From: NVTR01 sp036480115
GTDB lineage: Bacteria; Pseudomonadota; Alphaproteobacteria; Rhodobacterales; Rhodobacteraceae
Assembly (NCBI GenBank): GCA_965224795.1
Contig: CBDDAE010000001.1
Span: 310,001 to 374,000 of the forward strand
Length of the DNA: 64,000 bases
Direction of reading: 5' to 3'
Shown one piece after another: positions 62,981 through 64,000 of the stretch (positions are counted from its first letter, which is position 1; every line of letters begins with the position of its first letter). The notes under the pieces were generated by a model. That model saw only the letters and a list, made by a program, of their open reading frames with translations. It had not been told where the DNA came from and ran no database searches. Made by a program: the position numbers and the translations under genes.

Positions 62981-63589
62981 CTAACCCGTACCTTGCCCGT
63001 CACGCACCGCCATTTTTCGATAGGCAGACCGGTCCATACACCGTTTTATCCATGACTGTACGTGATCAATGTCGGGGGCAATCGCCGGGAACCAGGTGAA
63101 AGGCGCAACAATCAGCAGATCTGCCGCGCAGAATTCATCCCCCAGCAGATAGGGCGATTTTTCCAGAGCCCGGCCCAGACGCTCTGCCATCTTTGACGGT
63201 CCACGGAAGGTTGACTTAAACATAGCCGAGGGTTCCATTTCAGAAAACTGCGCCGCCAGTACCGGCTCCATTACCCCACCATAATAGTGCAGCCAGCTTA
63301 AATAAGTTCCCCGTTGCCTATCATTGATGTCACGCCCGATCCCGGCCTTTGGAAACAGGTCGGTCAGATAAAGCATGATCGCGCCACTTTCCATGATCAG
63401 CGCGCTGTCATGCTCTAACACCGGCACCTTGCCTTCGGGGTGCGGATTGATCTTGTCGGCGCCCCCCGTGCCGTCTGAATGTGCAATGGTAACGTCAATG
63501 ATCTTACACTGATCCATCGCATCCAGTTCTTCCAACAGCCAAACCACCCGGCTAGAGCGGCTTTGGGGGGAATGGCATAATTTCAGCAT
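62981..63589 (-). CDS. Glutathione S-transferase family protein
   Basis: A 202-residue GST. The thioredoxin-like N-domain begins MLKLCHSPQSRSSRVVWLLEEL with the Ser-based glutathione site, followed by PEGKVPVLEHDSALIMESGAIMLYL. The helical C-domain ends with ADLLIVAPFTWF. The ATG at 63589 fits; the frame is open upstream to 63703 without similarity. It is divergent from an AraC-type gene 77 bases away, which may regulate it. The substrate is unknown. Confidence 0.9.
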   Translation of the reverse strand: MLKLCHSPQSRSSRVVWLLEELDAMDQCKIIDVTIAHSDGTGGADKINPHPEGKVPVLEHDSALIMESGAIMLYLTDLFPKAGIGRDINDRQRGTYLSWLHYYGGVMEPVLAAQFSEMEPSAMFKSTFRGPSKMAERLGRALEKSPYLLGDEFCAADLLIVAPFTWFPAIAPDIDHVQSWIKRCMDRSAYRKMAVRDGQGTG

Positions 63590-63666
63590 TGTGATTCCAT
63601 TTGTGAAAAGCGTTCTAATGAGCCAGCCTATCGACAGCCCCTTCGCCGGTATTGTAAAAACCCGAC

Positions 63667-64000
63667 ATGATCGCGATTGAAGAACGCATAGTTCCACAGA
63701 CATCGGGTGTGCTGTTCAAGCGTACATCCTTCCAGCACATTACCTTGCGCCAATTTGTGGTTGTTGACCCGTTGACTGCACCCTGGCTCGATCACCTGTG
63801 GCTTGTTGAATGGAACCTGCCCTCGGGCAAAACCTATACCCAGGCCACTTTGCCATATCCAACCTGTCACATAATTCTTGATCGCCAAGAAAAATCCGGC
63901 CTGTTTGGCTGTTCCACAGGTCGGTTCGACTATACGCTTATGGGCACAGGCACTGTAATAGGCGCCAGATTACACCCCGGCGCGTTTCGCGCATTTCACA
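63667..64000 (+). CDS. AraC-type regulator, N-terminal part (truncated at window edge)
   Basis: A plus-strand frame open from the ATG at 63667 to the end of the window (111 codons so far). The product has LDHLWLVEWNLPSGKTYTQATLPYPTCHIILD and GTVIGARLHPGAFRAF, matching the sensor part of AraC regulators with a DUF6597-like domain. The DNA-binding domain would lie outside. It is divergent from the GST gene. Confidence 0.75.
   Translation, partial: MIAIEERIVPQTSGVLFKRTSFQHITLRQFVVVDPLTAPWLDHLWLVEWNLPSGKTYTQATLPYPTCHIILDRQEKSGLFGCSTGRFDYTLMGTGTVIGARLHPGAFRAFH

Overview
The window looks like a chromosomal core segment of an alphaproteobacterium close to Rhodobacterales. The evidence is 5-aminolevulinate synthase (C4 haem route), a single-cysteine DksA, a prfB without the programmed frameshift, a perfect alphaproteobacterial GTTC-N7-GTTC SOS box, a two-domain dCTP deaminase, and gene orders known from that order (plsX-fabH-ihfA-merR; argS-SPOR-nagZ-scpA-scpB; amiC-mrcA-prfB; ispG-rodZ-like; lon-HU-tRNA-Val). 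By eye the base composition is near 50% G+C, low for classical Rhodobacter. I see no insertion sequence, prophage, CRISPR array, rRNA or conjugation gene. The window is cut at both ends: plsX on the left, an AraC-type regulator on the right.

Layout. 1-2.8 kb: lipid synthesis and IHF operon, then tRNA-Pro. 2.9-9.5 kb: two-domain dCTP deaminase, then on the minus strand argS, a SPOR protein, nagZ, scpA, scpB and a small conserved protein. 9.6-15.8 kb: lipocalin-like and SRPBCC genes, dgt, erpA, an EamA transporter, an AbrB-type membrane protein, a GIN-domain secreted protein and exonuclease III. 15.8-22 kb: uvrA under an SOS box, a large secreted vWA protein with seven tandem repeats, and a rhodanese whose promoter carries a sulfide-repressor-like operator. 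22-30 kb: lpd, DUF924, an MFS transporter, queA and a giant AsmA/YhdP-like envelope protein. 30-41.6 kb: cell-wall genes (M23 peptidase plus bactofilin; amiC, PBP1A), prfB, DsbA, ispG and a RodZ-like protein. 41.7-48.5 kb: hemA, two peptidases, tRNA-Asp, sulfide:quinone oxidoreductase, a histidine phosphatase and tRNA-Val. 48.6-57 kb: HU-like protein, lon, tgt, sufT, sufA, two TfoX-N proteins, tpiA, an FAD monooxygenase and dksA. 57.2-64 kb: a plus-strand run starting with a MoxR ATPase (GNAT, DUF2927 lipoprotein, a 54-residue membrane protein, CoxE-like vWA, a 120-residue protein, DedA, M48 protease), then a GST and the partial AraC gene.

Functional links: UvrA and exonuclease III (DNA repair); queA, tgt and the Q-modifiable tRNA-Asp(GTC) (queuosine); ErpA, SufT and SufA (Fe-S cluster delivery); SQR and the rhodanese (sulfide/persulfide handling); NagZ, AmiC, PBP1A, M23/bactofilin and RodZ-like protein (peptidoglycan and shape). 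The least-described items are the seven-repeat vWA protein, the MoxR/vWA run with its small membrane partners, and several symmetric DNA elements in promoter regions.
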